In this document: positions 36,005-44,136 of the stretch, one piece after another | Layout: every line of letters starts with the position of its first letter | Numbering within the stretch: position 1 is the first letter of the stretch | Source of the DNA: an uncultured Oleispira sp. | GTDB lineage: Bacteria; Pseudomonadota; Gammaproteobacteria; Pseudomonadales; Oceanobacteraceae | NCBI GenBank assembly: GCA_913061415.1 | Contig: CAJXUD010000002.1 | Span: 124,001 to 188,000, forward strand | Reading direction: 5' to 3' | DNA length: 64,000 nucleotides | The notes under the pieces: model-generated | Database searches by the model: none | Seen by the model: only the letters and a program-made list of their open reading frames with translations | What the model was told of the DNA's origin: nothing | Position numbers and translations under genes: made by a program

Positions 36005-37063
36005 TTACTTATTCGAAACAGCGGCTTCTGCAAACGTTGCCATGCCGTTATGTAAGGCGCACGCTTGGCGCAAGATAGGTAGAGCAGTACCTGCACCACT
36101 GCCTTCCCCTAAGCGCAAACCTAAACTTAATAACGGTTTGGCGGCTAAAGCATCGAGCATAAGTGCATGACCCGGCTCTACTGATTCATGAGCAAACAAT
36201 AACCAATCTTGAACTTGAGGGTTCATTTTACACGCAGCCAATGCCGCCGCGGTGGTAATAAAGCCGTCAACCAAAACCGGAATACCCAATTGGGCACATC
36301 GAATATAAGCCCCTACGATAGCGGCAATTTCGAAGCCACCTAACTCTTGCAATATTTGTTCAGCGGTTAGTTCTGCTAATGGCAAACGCGCTAATGCATT
36401 ATCAATGACATTCATTTTATTAAGTAATGCTGCGTCATCAATGCCTGTGCCACGACCTGCCATATTTTTAGCGTTTTGAGAAAGATAAGCACAACCCAGC
36501 GCCGCTGCTGGAGTAGTATTACCAATACCCATTTCGCCCGCTATAAATAGATCAATACCGTCTTTTTTTGCTTGCTCAATAATCTGCTGACCAATGCTCA
36601 GGGCTTGCTCCAACTGCTCGGCCGTCATTGCACTTTCTAAACTTAGATCGGCAGTGCCTTGCCCGATTTGCTTATCGGTATAAGCCGCATAATCATCGGC
36701 AAAATCGACATCAAACGCCGTACCACAATTAACCACTTTTAAGTCTGCATTATTGACCTGAGCCAACACAGAAATCGCCGCGCCACCTTTTACAAAGTTA
36801 CGAATCATCTCTACCGTAACCGCCTGAGGAAAAGCAGAGACACCTTGTGCCACGACCCCATGATCGCCTGCAAAAATTGTAATCAACGGCTGCTTAATTT
36901 CAGGTTCATCATCGCCATATAAAGCAGCCAAGGTAATGGCGACTTCTTCTAGACGGCCTAAAGAGCCGGCTGGCTTTGTTAGCATAGCCTGACGTTCTTC
37001 GGCTTGAGTTTTTACTTTTTCATTGATCGCTAAGCAATCGTTTTCCCACCAAACTTGTGCCAT
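36005..37063 (-). CDS. cobT: Nicotinate-nucleotide-dimethylbenzimidazole phosphoribosyltransferase
   Basis: 352 residues from the ATG at 37063, which has GAGAA 7 bases upstream; a longer frame from a TTG at 37075 is less likely. Signatures: KPAGSLGRLEE near the N-terminus, FAGDHGVVAQGVSAFPQ, and GEMGIGNTTPAAALG; the C-terminal LGEGSGAG holds the catalytic Glu. It makes alpha-ribazole phosphate from the lower-ligand base and nicotinate mononucleotide. Second gene of the cobUTCS operon. Whether the base is 5,6-dimethylbenzimidazole depends on a source (bluB or uptake) not seen here. Confidence 0.96.
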   Translation of the reverse strand: MAQVWWENDCLAINEKVKTQAEERQAMLTKPAGSLGRLEEVAITLAALYGDDEPEIKQPLITIFAGDHGVVAQGVSAFPQAVTVEMIRNFVKGGAAISVLAQVNNADLKVVNCGTAFDVDFADDYAAYTDKQIGQGTADLSLESAMTAEQLEQALSIGQQIIEQAKKDGIDLFIAGEMGIGNTTPAAALGCAYLSQNAKNMAGRGTGIDDAALLNKMNVIDNALARLPLAELTAEQILQELGGFEIAAIVGAYIRCAQLGIPVLVDGFITTAAALAACKMNPQVQDWLLFAHESVEPGHALMLDALAAKPLLSLGLRLGEGSGAGTALPILRQACALHNGMATFAEAAVSNK

Positions 37064-37106
37064 GTATTTTCTCAATTTAAATTGTTGTCACTTGATTATT
37101 TTTTGC

Positions 37107-37670
37107 TTACGACCCTTTCAATACCATGGGTAATCCAGCCACCACCAAGGTAACGTTATTGGCGATTCGGGCAATGTCTTGATGCAGCCAACCGGCCTCA
37201 TCCACAAAGCGTCGACTCAGCTCTCCCATCGGTACAATTCCTTGACCGACTTCGTTACTGACAAGAATCACTTGCCCTGGTAATTCAGCGATAGCGCTTA
37301 AAAAATCAGCCTTATATTGCGCCAGCGATTTTATACCGTCTGCTCTCTTTGCAGATTGATCTTGCTCAGTCATCAATACATTGCTAAGCCATAAGGTTAA
37401 ACAATCGACCAGAAGACACACATCATCCTTCGCATGCTGTTTAAGCACCTCTGCTAGCAATAAAGGCTCTTCAACCGTCTGCCAATGATTGGGTCTATCG
37501 TCGATGTGACGATTAATACGCTGCTGCATTTCGTCATCATAAACGGTCGCCGTGGCAATATAAATCACGGTTTTAGCCGATTCTTTGGCTAACTGTTCGG
37601 CGAATCGGCTTTTACCTGATCGCGCGCCACCTAATACCAAATGTACCTGATTGCTCATACCATCACTCAT
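37107..37670 (-). CDS. cobU: Adenosylcobinamide kinase / guanylyltransferase
   Basis: 187 residues with P-loop LGGARSGKSRFAE (about residues 12-24), YIATATVYDDEM with RINRHIDDRP (guanylylated His region) and VDCLTLWLSNVL. It phosphorylates adenosylcobinamide and activates it with GTP. First gene of cobU-cobT-cobC-cobS; 100 bases upstream separate it from the divergent PilZ gene. No riboswitch is visible in that gap. Confidence 0.95.
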   Translation of the reverse strand: MSDGMSNQVHLVLGGARSGKSRFAEQLAKESAKTVIYIATATVYDDEMQQRINRHIDDRPNHWQTVEEPLLLAEVLKQHAKDDVCLLVDCLTLWLSNVLMTEQDQSAKRADGIKSLAQYKADFLSAIAELPGQVILVSNEVGQGIVPMGELSRRFVDEAGWLHQDIARIANNVTLVVAGLPMVLKGS

Positions 37671-37770
37671 GTCTCTGGCCTAATAATCTGACTGTATAAA
37701 ATCAGTGAAATAACGCTTTACGAAATAACGTCTATAATTTAGTTAATCAAAATCGGGGAAGTATACCGCC

Positions 37771-38100
37771 ATGAGCAAAGAAAATCGCATGCATCCAAGA
37801 CAAGTTTTAGACGGCACCGTCAGCTTGTTTCTTCACGAGTCAAAGGAATACATTGGTTTAATGGTCGATTTTTCAGCCACTGGCATCATGCTATCCTCTT
37901 ATACACCGCTAGAATTAGACAGCATCATAGAAGTTGATATGGTTGACATCCCGCCTAATATCGACAGCCGAAGAACGGGACAAGTGAAGGTTCAAGTCAT
38001 GTGGGCTGACCGTATCACCCCCAGTATGTACGGCAATGGCTGTAAGGTCATTGAATTGAGTGACCATGCAAAACTGATGTTAGCGTCGTACAACAATTGA
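37771..38100 (+). CDS. Single-domain PilZ protein (cyclic di-GMP binding)
   Basis: 109 residues, essentially one PilZ domain. Both ligand motifs are seen: RxxxR as Arg6-Met-His-Pro-Arg10, and DxSxxG as Asp33-Phe-Ser35-Ala-Thr-Gly38. It should bind cyclic di-GMP and act through protein contacts. GGGGAAG lies 8 bases before the ATG. The type IV pilus genes 5-9 kb downstream are a possible target but the canonical pilus PilZ lacks these motifs, so this is a different member. Confidence 0.9.
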   Translation: MSKENRMHPRQVLDGTVSLFLHESKEYIGLMVDFSATGIMLSSYTPLELDSIIEVDMVDIPPNIDSRRTGQVKVQVMWADRITPSMYGNGCKVIELSDHAKLMLASYNN

Positions 38101-38143
38101 GTCTAATAGCCGATTAGCGTATCGGCTAAAATGATTTGACCGT

Positions 38144-39034
38144 TTAAAAAAGCGTTCCACCTACTATCGTGATCAGTGCAATCATCACCAGCCAAACAAT
38201 CGCACTGCGACGGTGAAGCATCTGCAGTTCTAGCATTTGGTCACAAGCAACTTCAGTATCTGCTTCAGCATTCATTATCGCTTCCATACAACTTGCCTGA
38301 TCATTCTTTCCAGACATTGAAGCCAGTGCCGTTTTATAGAGCACCACATCAGCAGGTATACGCCACTTCCACAAAGTCTCTTTCCAGATGGCAATGGCTT
38401 GTACAAAGTTTCCAGCCAACGCAAAAGTTAACCCTAATAAGCGAGCCGGAAGCCAAGATAACCAATGCATAGGTCGCCATGCTTTCTCTTCACAATGCAC
38501 CAACTGCGAGTACTGCAAACTAAACCACGCTAACAAAACCCCTGGTACCCCTAAAATCAAGAACCAAAAGATCATTAGAAAGAAAAACTCGAACCAGCGG
38601 TGCAAGATGGTATGGCATACCTGATCATGCAATTGAGCTAATTTGTCGCTCAATTCAATTTCTGGAATCGCCAAATACTGCTCAGCACAATGGAAAGCAC
38701 CTTGAGTATCACCACTGGCTAGGTTTTTACGGTACTGCGTAATATGGCGATCAAAGTCGGCATGACTCAATACATACAGTAATAACGCGACCTCTAATAC
38801 GATGGCAGGTAAGCCTAGCAGCTCATCTTCGATCATGTAAAAACAACCGCCTATTAAAATCGAAGGTATAAATACAACAAGAATGTAACGGCCATTACGT
38901 CCTAACTTTTGAAACCAGGCTTTATTTTGAAAGACACCCAGCCATTTACTAAAACTAGAACTGATCGTTGTACTTCGCGCGATACCACGATAATGCTGAA
39001 GTGCTAAGGTAATAAATAAGATCAAAAACTTCAT
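38144..39034 (-). CDS. ampE: AmpE-like inner-membrane protein
   Basis: 296 residues with four or so hydrophobic segments (about 50-65, 72-88, 150-175 and a C-terminal one at 275-295). It matches the family through ALQHYRGIARSTTI at the start, a cytoplasmic middle with SLQYSQLV and the WLSWLPARLLGLTFALAGNF segment. AmpE is a membrane protein coexpressed with AmpD, with a proposed role in signalling beta-lactam stress; its mechanism is unknown. It lies 128 bases after ampD on the same strand. Confidence 0.85.
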   Translation of the reverse strand: MKFLILFITLALQHYRGIARSTTISSSFSKWLGVFQNKAWFQKLGRNGRYILVVFIPSILIGGCFYMIEDELLGLPAIVLEVALLLYVLSHADFDRHITQYRKNLASGDTQGAFHCAEQYLAIPEIELSDKLAQLHDQVCHTILHRWFEFFFLMIFWFLILGVPGVLLAWFSLQYSQLVHCEEKAWRPMHWLSWLPARLLGLTFALAGNFVQAIAIWKETLWKWRIPADVVLYKTALASMSGKNDQASCMEAIMNAEADTEVACDQMLELQMLHRRSAIVWLVMIALITIVGGTLF

Positions 39035-39077
39035 ATCATCATTCTCTACTATTCATTTCTAGTGAATTCATTATTAG

Positions 39078-39107
39078 TGTATCCAATAGTGGTGTATTCA
39101 ATAGTGG
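39078..39107. repeat. Imperfect 15-bp tandem duplication between ampD and ampE
   Basis: GTGTATCCAATAGTG (39078-39092) and GTGTATTCAATAGTG (39093-39107) differ at one base. Confidence 0.85.
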
Positions 39108-39162
39108 CGCTAAACATAGGCGGCTAAATAATGGGCGCCTGTCTGTATTTCATACTTAAAGC

Positions 39163-39783
39163 TTAGCACTTCAAGCCGGTAAATAATCTTTGCCATTTAA
39201 ACGCTCGGCCGGGGTCGGTTTTTCGCTTGGGCGATATAAATTCATGACCTGTTATTCGGTCAGTAGAAATATCCGGGTATGCCTGTATTAACAGAACCGT
39301 AACTTGCTGCAGCGACGCATACTGAAAATCGGTATAGGACTCATCATCACAGCCTTCCATTTCAATACCAATAGAAAAATCGTTGCAGTTATCTCGCCCC
39401 GAATAATGCGATAGACCGGCATGCCAAGCGCGCTGATTAAAAGGCACAAACTGAATAATCGTGCCGTCACGGCGAATAAACAAATGACTAGAGACTTGTA
39501 GGTGCGCAATCTCGGCAAAATAAGGGTCTGCCTTTATATCTAAGCGATTACAAAAAAAATCTTGCACAAACGGCCCACCATACTGTTTAGGTGGCAAACT
39601 TATATTATGAATCACCAATAACGAAATTTCGTCTTCGGGGCGATGATTAAAGTTAGGGGATGGGCACCTTTGTGCAACATTCAACCAATGCTCATTATCT
39701 ATAAGAGGCTCTTTATCTAAAAGAGGCCCCGCATCAATAAGGGATTCATCATCAATCATTGCCTTGGCTTGGCTCTGCTTCAC
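39163..39783 (-). CDS. ampD: 1,6-anhydro-N-acetylmuramyl-L-alanine amidase (AmpD)
   Basis: 206 residues of amidase-2 type. Zinc ligands fit His59 (LVIHNISLPP), His180 (GHEFISPKRKTDPG) and Asp190, with Lys188 nearby; IGIEMEG holds the catalytic Glu. It cleaves the peptide from anhydro-muropeptides that AmpG brings in, the key step in wall recycling and in keeping AmpC off. The start is a GTG at 39783 with TAAGGTG upstream; from there the protein has about 28 more residues than typical AmpD, built of LID-x-GPL / LLD-K-EPL repeats from an 18-bp duplication. A later ATG at 39759 is possible. Confidence 0.93.
   Translation of the reverse strand: MKQSQAKAMIDDESLIDAGPLLDKEPLIDNEHWLNVAQRCPSPNFNHRPEDEISLLVIHNISLPPKQYGGPFVQDFFCNRLDIKADPYFAEIAHLQVSSHLFIRRDGTIIQFVPFNQRAWHAGLSHYSGRDNCNDFSIGIEMEGCDDESYTDFQYASLQQVTVLLIQAYPDISTDRITGHEFISPKRKTDPGRAFKWQRLFTGLKC
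39695..39730 (-). repeat. 18-bp tandem duplication in the ampD 5' end
   Basis: TTATCTATAAGAGGCTCT (39695-39712) is followed by TTATCTAAAAGAGGCCCC (39713-39730). It encodes the repeated Leu/Asp/Glu/Pro residues in the N-terminal extension of AmpD and keeps frame. Confidence 0.85.
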
Positions 39784-39889
39784 ATTTTCACCTTATTTTA
39801 ATATATTTATAGCTTTGATTTTGACTCATACAATCAGCCGAGTATAGTGGCAAGATTCATTTAATATTACCGATAAAAAGGAAATCTCT

Positions 39890-41230
39890 ATGGTCGACAT
39901 TATCAATACGGTTAATGGCTGGGCGTGGGGTCCACCCATGTTATTACTGATTGCGATTACTGGGTTATTTCTCACCATCGGTTTAAAAGCCTACCCTATT
40001 CTTAATGTCAAAAAAGGCTTCTCCCTTTTATGGTCGGGCCGAAAGGCAAAAGGCGAAGGAGATATCTCTGGTTTTAACGCCTTAATGACGTCACTTTCAG
40101 CCACCATTGGTACCGGTAATATCGCAGGGGTTGCAACAGCAATCGCCATGGGTGGCCCAGGCGCACTATTCTGGATGTGGATGATTGCCTTAGTCGGCAT
40201 GGCGACCAAATACGCTGAAGCCGTTTTAGCTGTGCATTATCGCGAGCAAGATGAAAATGGTAATTTTGTCGGCGGCCCGATGTATTACATCAAAAATGGC
40301 TTAGGCGATAACTGGAAATGGATGGCCGCAGCCTTTGCCTTTTTTGGCATGATTGCAGGTTTTGGTATTGGTAATGGCGTGCAAGCAAACTCGGTTGCCG
40401 ATGTTATGCATAACTCCTTTAATATTCCAGAATTAGCGTCTGGCATTATCATGGCTATTCTAGCGGCCTTGGTCTTACTAGGTGGTATCAAACGCATCGC
40501 GACCGTTGCCGGTAAGCTGGTTCCGTTTATGGCCATTACCTATATTATTGCGGGTCTGATTCTATTAGTCATCAACTTCGAACGCATTCCTGCCGCCTTT
40601 GATACCATTTTAACCCATGCCTTTACGCCTATTTCTGCGGTTGGTGGCTTTGCCGGTGCAACGGTTTGGGCCGCTCTTCGCTTTGGTATTGCTCGTGGTG
40701 TTTTCTCTAACGAGGCCGGTTTAGGTAGCGCGCCGATTGCTCATGCTGCTGCACAAACCAATAATCCCGTTCAGCAAGGGACAATCGCCATGCTGGGTAC
40801 TTTCATTGATACCTTGGTAATTTGTACCATCACAGGGTTAGTCATCGTGTCATCTGGCGCTTGGCAAACCGGCGAGTCGGGCGCAACCTTAACATCATTA
40901 GCCTTCAGCGAAGGTCTACCCGTTATTGGCGAGTACATAGTGACCTTCGGCTTAATTGTTTTTGCCTTCACCACCCTATTAGGTTGGTCTTTTTACGGTG
41001 AAAAGTGCGCTGAATACCTGTTCGGTGTAAAATCGATTATTATCTTCCGGGTTATATGGGTCATCGCTATTCCTGTGGGCGCTACCTTCCAGCTAGATCT
41101 AGCGTGGTTGGTTGCCGATACCTTGAATGCGTTAATGGCGCTGCCAAACTTAGTTGCCTTGTTATTGCTTAGCCCCGTCGTCTTCAAACTGACGAAGGCC
41201 GCGCAAACGAAAAGCAATGCCGACAAGTAA
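39890..41230 (+). CDS. Sodium:alanine/glycine symporter (AGCS family)
   Basis: 446 residues with about ten hydrophobic segments. AGCS signatures: SLSATIGTGNIAGVATAI, GGPGALFWMWMIALVGMATKYAE, and RGVFSNEAGLGSAPIAHAAA. Members import alanine or glycine with sodium (AlsT, DagA, YaaJ). AAGGAAA lies 10 bases before the ATG. It is a single gene with promoter region shared with the divergent ampD; alanine uptake next to wall recycling may be coincidence. It ends in a polar tail. Confidence 0.93.
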   Translation: MVDIINTVNGWAWGPPMLLLIAITGLFLTIGLKAYPILNVKKGFSLLWSGRKAKGEGDISGFNALMTSLSATIGTGNIAGVATAIAMGGPGALFWMWMIALVGMATKYAEAVLAVHYREQDENGNFVGGPMYYIKNGLGDNWKWMAAAFAFFGMIAGFGIGNGVQANSVADVMHNSFNIPELASGIIMAILAALVLLGGIKRIATVAGKLVPFMAITYIIAGLILLVINFERIPAAFDTILTHAFTPISAVGGFAGATVWAALRFGIARGVFSNEAGLGSAPIAHAAAQTNNPVQQGTIAMLGTFIDTLVICTITGLVIVSSGAWQTGESGATLTSLAFSEGLPVIGEYIVTFGLIVFAFTTLLGWSFYGEKCAEYLFGVKSIIIFRVIWVIAIPVGATFQLDLAWLVADTLNALMALPNLVALLLLSPVVFKLTKAAQTKSNADK

Positions 41231-41386
41231 GATATTGGAAACAGACTCATTATAAAAGATTCAGCAGGCTGGTCTACAGCCCGCTGAACTCTATAAACTA
41301 AACACACGATAATGCTAGAAGCGTTCAATACTCAGGTAGTAAACACCTAAACAAACATCTAGCCATCTACCCAATCAAATAGATTC

Positions 41387-42310
41387 ATGAGAACACAGAC
41401 CATGCCGCTTGATTTAACCCCTTTTAAAGACGACATTCGCAACTCCGTTAAACAAGCACTATTAGAAGATATTGGCACCGATTCAGCCGGAAACTTCTTA
41501 GCCAACGGCGACATCACCGCACAATTAATTCCCGCAGAAAATCAAGCCAAAGCACGCATTATCAGCCGCGACCGCGCCATCGTTGCAGGCTCTGCTTGGG
41601 TAAACGAAGTTTTCAAACAGCTTGACCCCAGCGTACAAGTCAACTGGAAAGTCAGCGATGGCCAATGGGTGCGCCCAAACCAAGTATTATTTGAACTCAC
41701 CGGCTCTGCACGCTCATTATTAACGGGCGAACGCGCCGCATTGAACTTCTTACAAACGCTATCAGCAACGGCTACTTTAGCGCAGCATTATGCTCAAATA
41801 GTAGAAGGTACTGGAGTTCAATTATTAGATACTCGCAAAACGTTACCGGGCTTACGCGTGGGACAAAAATACGCCGTCAGTCTTGTTAATGGCTGTCGTA
41901 ATCACAGAATCGGTTTATACGATGCCTTCTTAATTAAAGAAAACCACATCCACGCCTGTGGCAGCATTAAAAATGCAGTAGAAAAAGCGCACCAGATTGC
42001 ACCGGGTAAAAAAGTAGAAGTCGAAGTCGAATCCATGGAAGAATTGACGACCGCATTAGAAGCCGGCGCCGACATTATTATGTTAGATAACTTCAGCCCT
42101 GCATTAATGGTAGAAGCCGTTGCCTTAAATAAAACATTTACCAATGCCAAAAATGCTTCTGGCATAGCGGAACATGCAAAACTAGAAGCCTCCGGTGGCA
42201 TTACGACTAAGACATTACGCGCCTATGCTGAAACGGGTGTGGATTATATTTCTATTGGTGCGTTGACTAAAGACTGCACCGCGGTTGATTTGTCTATGCG
42301 GTTGGTTTAA
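41387..42310 (+). CDS. nadC: Quinolinate phosphoribosyltransferase (NadC)
   Basis: 307 residues. It converts quinolinate and PRPP to nicotinate mononucleotide in NAD synthesis. Signatures: [20 protein letters not shown], the [17 protein letters not shown] segment, the active-site [17 protein letters not shown] and GGCxxHR-like [12 protein letters not shown], and C-terminal EASGGIT. Two ATG codons are possible (41387 and 41402); I kept the first for length. Gene order nadC next to pilA is known in Pseudomonas. Confidence 0.96.
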   Translation: MRTQTMPLDLTPFKDDIRNSVKQALLEDIGTDSAGNFLANGDITAQLIPAENQAKARIISRDRAIVAGSAWVNEVFKQLDPSVQVNWKVSDGQWVRPNQVLFELTGSARSLLTGERAALNFLQTLSATATLAQHYAQIVEGTGVQLLDTRKTLPGLRVGQKYAVSLVNGCRNHRIGLYDAFLIKENHIHACGSIKNAVEKAHQIAPGKKVEVEVESMEELTTALEAGADIIMLDNFSPALMVEAVALNKTFTNAKNASGIAEHAKLEASGGITTKTLRAYAETGVDYISIGALTKDCTAVDLSMRLV

Positions 42311-42397
42311 TTAACACAGAAAATAAACACAGAACTAAAAATACATTTCAGTATCCAAAGCATTCACCTAAGAATTATAAAAGAGACGTCATTAATT

Positions 42398-43027
42398 ATG
42401 TTTTTGAAAAAAGAGCTAACAGAATACAACCGCTACCAAGCTTTTGCCGTTCACATGGCGATCAGTTTAGTAATATTTTTTATTCTATTAGTCTGCATTA
42501 CCCAATATTGGTATCCAGGCATTTTGTTTGATACGGGGAATGGCTGGAAAGCGATTGGAATGATTGTCGGTATCGACCTGGTTCTTGGGCCTCTTCTGAC
42601 TTTGATTGTGTTTAATCATAACAAGAGTAGCTTGAAATTTGATTTGGCTATTATTGCGTTAGTGCAAACCGCTGCGCTTGCTTATGGGACTTGGACAATT
42701 CATCAGACTCGGCCTGTGGCGCTAGCATTTATCAATACAAGTTTCATGACGATATTTGCCAGTAGTGATATCGCAGATGAATTAGTAAAACGTACTGACG
42801 CGCTAAATACATATGAGTTATATTACAAGTTTGATGAAGAAAACCCCGAAAGCACGCTAACCCCTGCTAATTTTGAAGAATACAAGCTATTCTCCAAAGT
42901 AGTCAGTGAAAGCATGACCCCTTATAGAGTTAATGATCTTATTCAATTAAACCCATTACTTTCAGAAAATCAGTTCATTAAAATCAACCAAATTGACGGT
43001 TCAATTGTTGGCTTCATAAAAAAGTAA
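42398..43027 (+). CDS. tfpZ: Type IV pilin accessory protein (TfpX/TfpZ family)
   Basis: 209 residues with about four transmembrane helices in the first 110 (for example residues 19-40, 50-70, 80-100) and a C-terminal periplasmic or soluble domain. The family lies beside pilin genes in Acinetobacter, Moraxella and relatives and is needed for pilin assembly or stability. Here it is 248 bases before pilA on the same strand. A terminator and a sigma-54 promoter lie between them, so pilA is transcribed on its own. Confidence 0.8.
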   Translation: MFLKKELTEYNRYQAFAVHMAISLVIFFILLVCITQYWYPGILFDTGNGWKAIGMIVGIDLVLGPLLTLIVFNHNKSSLKFDLAIIALVQTAALAYGTWTIHQTRPVALAFINTSFMTIFASSDIADELVKRTDALNTYELYYKFDEENPESTLTPANFEEYKLFSKVVSESMTPYRVNDLIQLNPLLSENQFIKINQIDGSIVGFIKK

Positions 43028-43039
43028 GCCGTTAAATAC

Positions 43040-43077
43040 AACTAACTGACAATTTTTGTCAGTTAGTTCACATTTTT
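43040..43077 (+). terminator. Terminator after tfpZ
   Basis: Perfect 13-bp stem AACTAACTGACAA / TTGTCAGTTAGTT with a 3-base loop, followed by CACATTTTTT. It separates tfpZ from the pilA promoter. Confidence 0.85.
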
Positions 43078-43189
43078 TATAATTGCCTTCTTCACCCAAT
43101 TCAATCTCACTGTTAAAACTAGACGCATAGTTTCTTGCAGGTTATGCTTTCTCTAGTCATTGATAGAATCTTGTTTGAAATGCAAGGTT

Positions 43190-43205
43190 TGGCACAGTAA
43201 CTGCA
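43190..43205 (+). promoter_or_regulatory. Sigma-54 promoter of pilA
   Basis: TGGCACAGTAACTGCA matches the -24/-12 pattern TGGCAC-N5-TTGCA at all but one base, with exact spacing between GG and GC. It lies about 70 bases before the pilA ATG. Type IV pilin genes of pseudomonads and relatives are typically driven by RpoN with PilSR. Confidence 0.85.
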
Positions 43206-43275
43206 TTATATAAAATACAAACCATAAGAACATTCAATGAAAAATGTTCACTCATAAAAATTATTGGAGCAGTCC

Positions 43276-43920
43276 ATGAAAACACAACAAAAAGGTTTTA
43301 CCTTAATCGAACTAATGATCGTGATTGCGATTATTGGTATTCTTGCATCAGTAGCGCTTCCAGCTTACCGTGAATATATTGTTACTTCTAAGCTGGGTGC
43401 TGTATTTACCTCAGTATCAAGCTTACAGCGTGCAATTGAAACTACTGCATCCCGTCGTGGTCCAGGCTTGGTTTATGGTGACACTAATTACAATTGTGCT
43501 CCAACTGGTGATGCTGACTGCTACCAAACTCAGTTTGGTCTACCTGACGTTCCAGTATTACCAGAAGGTGCAACTCAACTTTGGACTGTTGCAGGACAAA
43601 ATGTTACACAAACATGTGCAGATCCAGCATGGAACCTTCCTGCTGCTAAAGTAGCACCTGGCTCAACTTCGGCTGCAATAGCAATCTCTTTTGATACCGC
43701 TGCGAATGGTGGTATTGATACAATCTTAGATGCTGGTGGTATTCAATTAAGCCCAATTGGCGGATTAAGAGGCACTACTTGGACAGCCGTTATTGGTGCT
43801 GCAATTGATCTAACATCTGGAGTAGTTACACCATTACCAGCAACTCCAGGTGCTGCAAACCAAGAAATGAACGTACTTATCTGTAAGTGGGTTCACGAAA
43901 ATGCCAACGGCGAAATATAG
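43276..43920 (+). CDS. pilA: Type IV major pilin (PilA)
   Basis: 214 residues from the ATG at 43276, which has GGAG 8 bases upstream; a frame extending to a TTG at 43264 is not credible. The class III leader MKTQQKG is cleaved before Phe8, giving [20 protein letters not shown], the conserved N-terminal helix with Glu5. The body is longer than most pilins (~150 residues) and rich in Gly/Ala/Thr with four Cys that could form disulfides ([21 protein letters not shown]). PilD processing and PilB/PilC assembly genes follow. Confidence 0.95.
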   Translation: MKTQQKGFTLIELMIVIAIIGILASVALPAYREYIVTSKLGAVFTSVSSLQRAIETTASRRGPGLVYGDTNYNCAPTGDADCYQTQFGLPDVPVLPEGATQLWTVAGQNVTQTCADPAWNLPAAKVAPGSTSAAIAISFDTAANGGIDTILDAGGIQLSPIGGLRGTTWTAVIGAAIDLTSGVVTPLPATPGAANQEMNVLICKWVHENANGEI

Positions 43921-43938
43921 TACTCGCTGATTTAGTAT

Positions 43939-43964
43939 AAAAAGGCCCTACGGGGCCTTTTTTA
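43939..43964 (+). terminator. Terminator of pilA
   Basis: AAAAGGCCC pairs with GGGGCCTTTTTT around a short TAC loop, with a T-run at the end. Confidence 0.9.
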
Positions 43965-44136
43965 TTGCCTAGCATATAGCGATTGTAGTTATTACATCAA
44001 ACTAATTCACACTCTCAACATCCCTATCTACTCCTACTCCGCTTTCACAGTTCAATCTTTCCCATTCTTTGATAATTGCAGTACACTAACTATTAGCACT
44101 ACACATTAAAAGCAATTATAAAAAAGCATCTATTGT

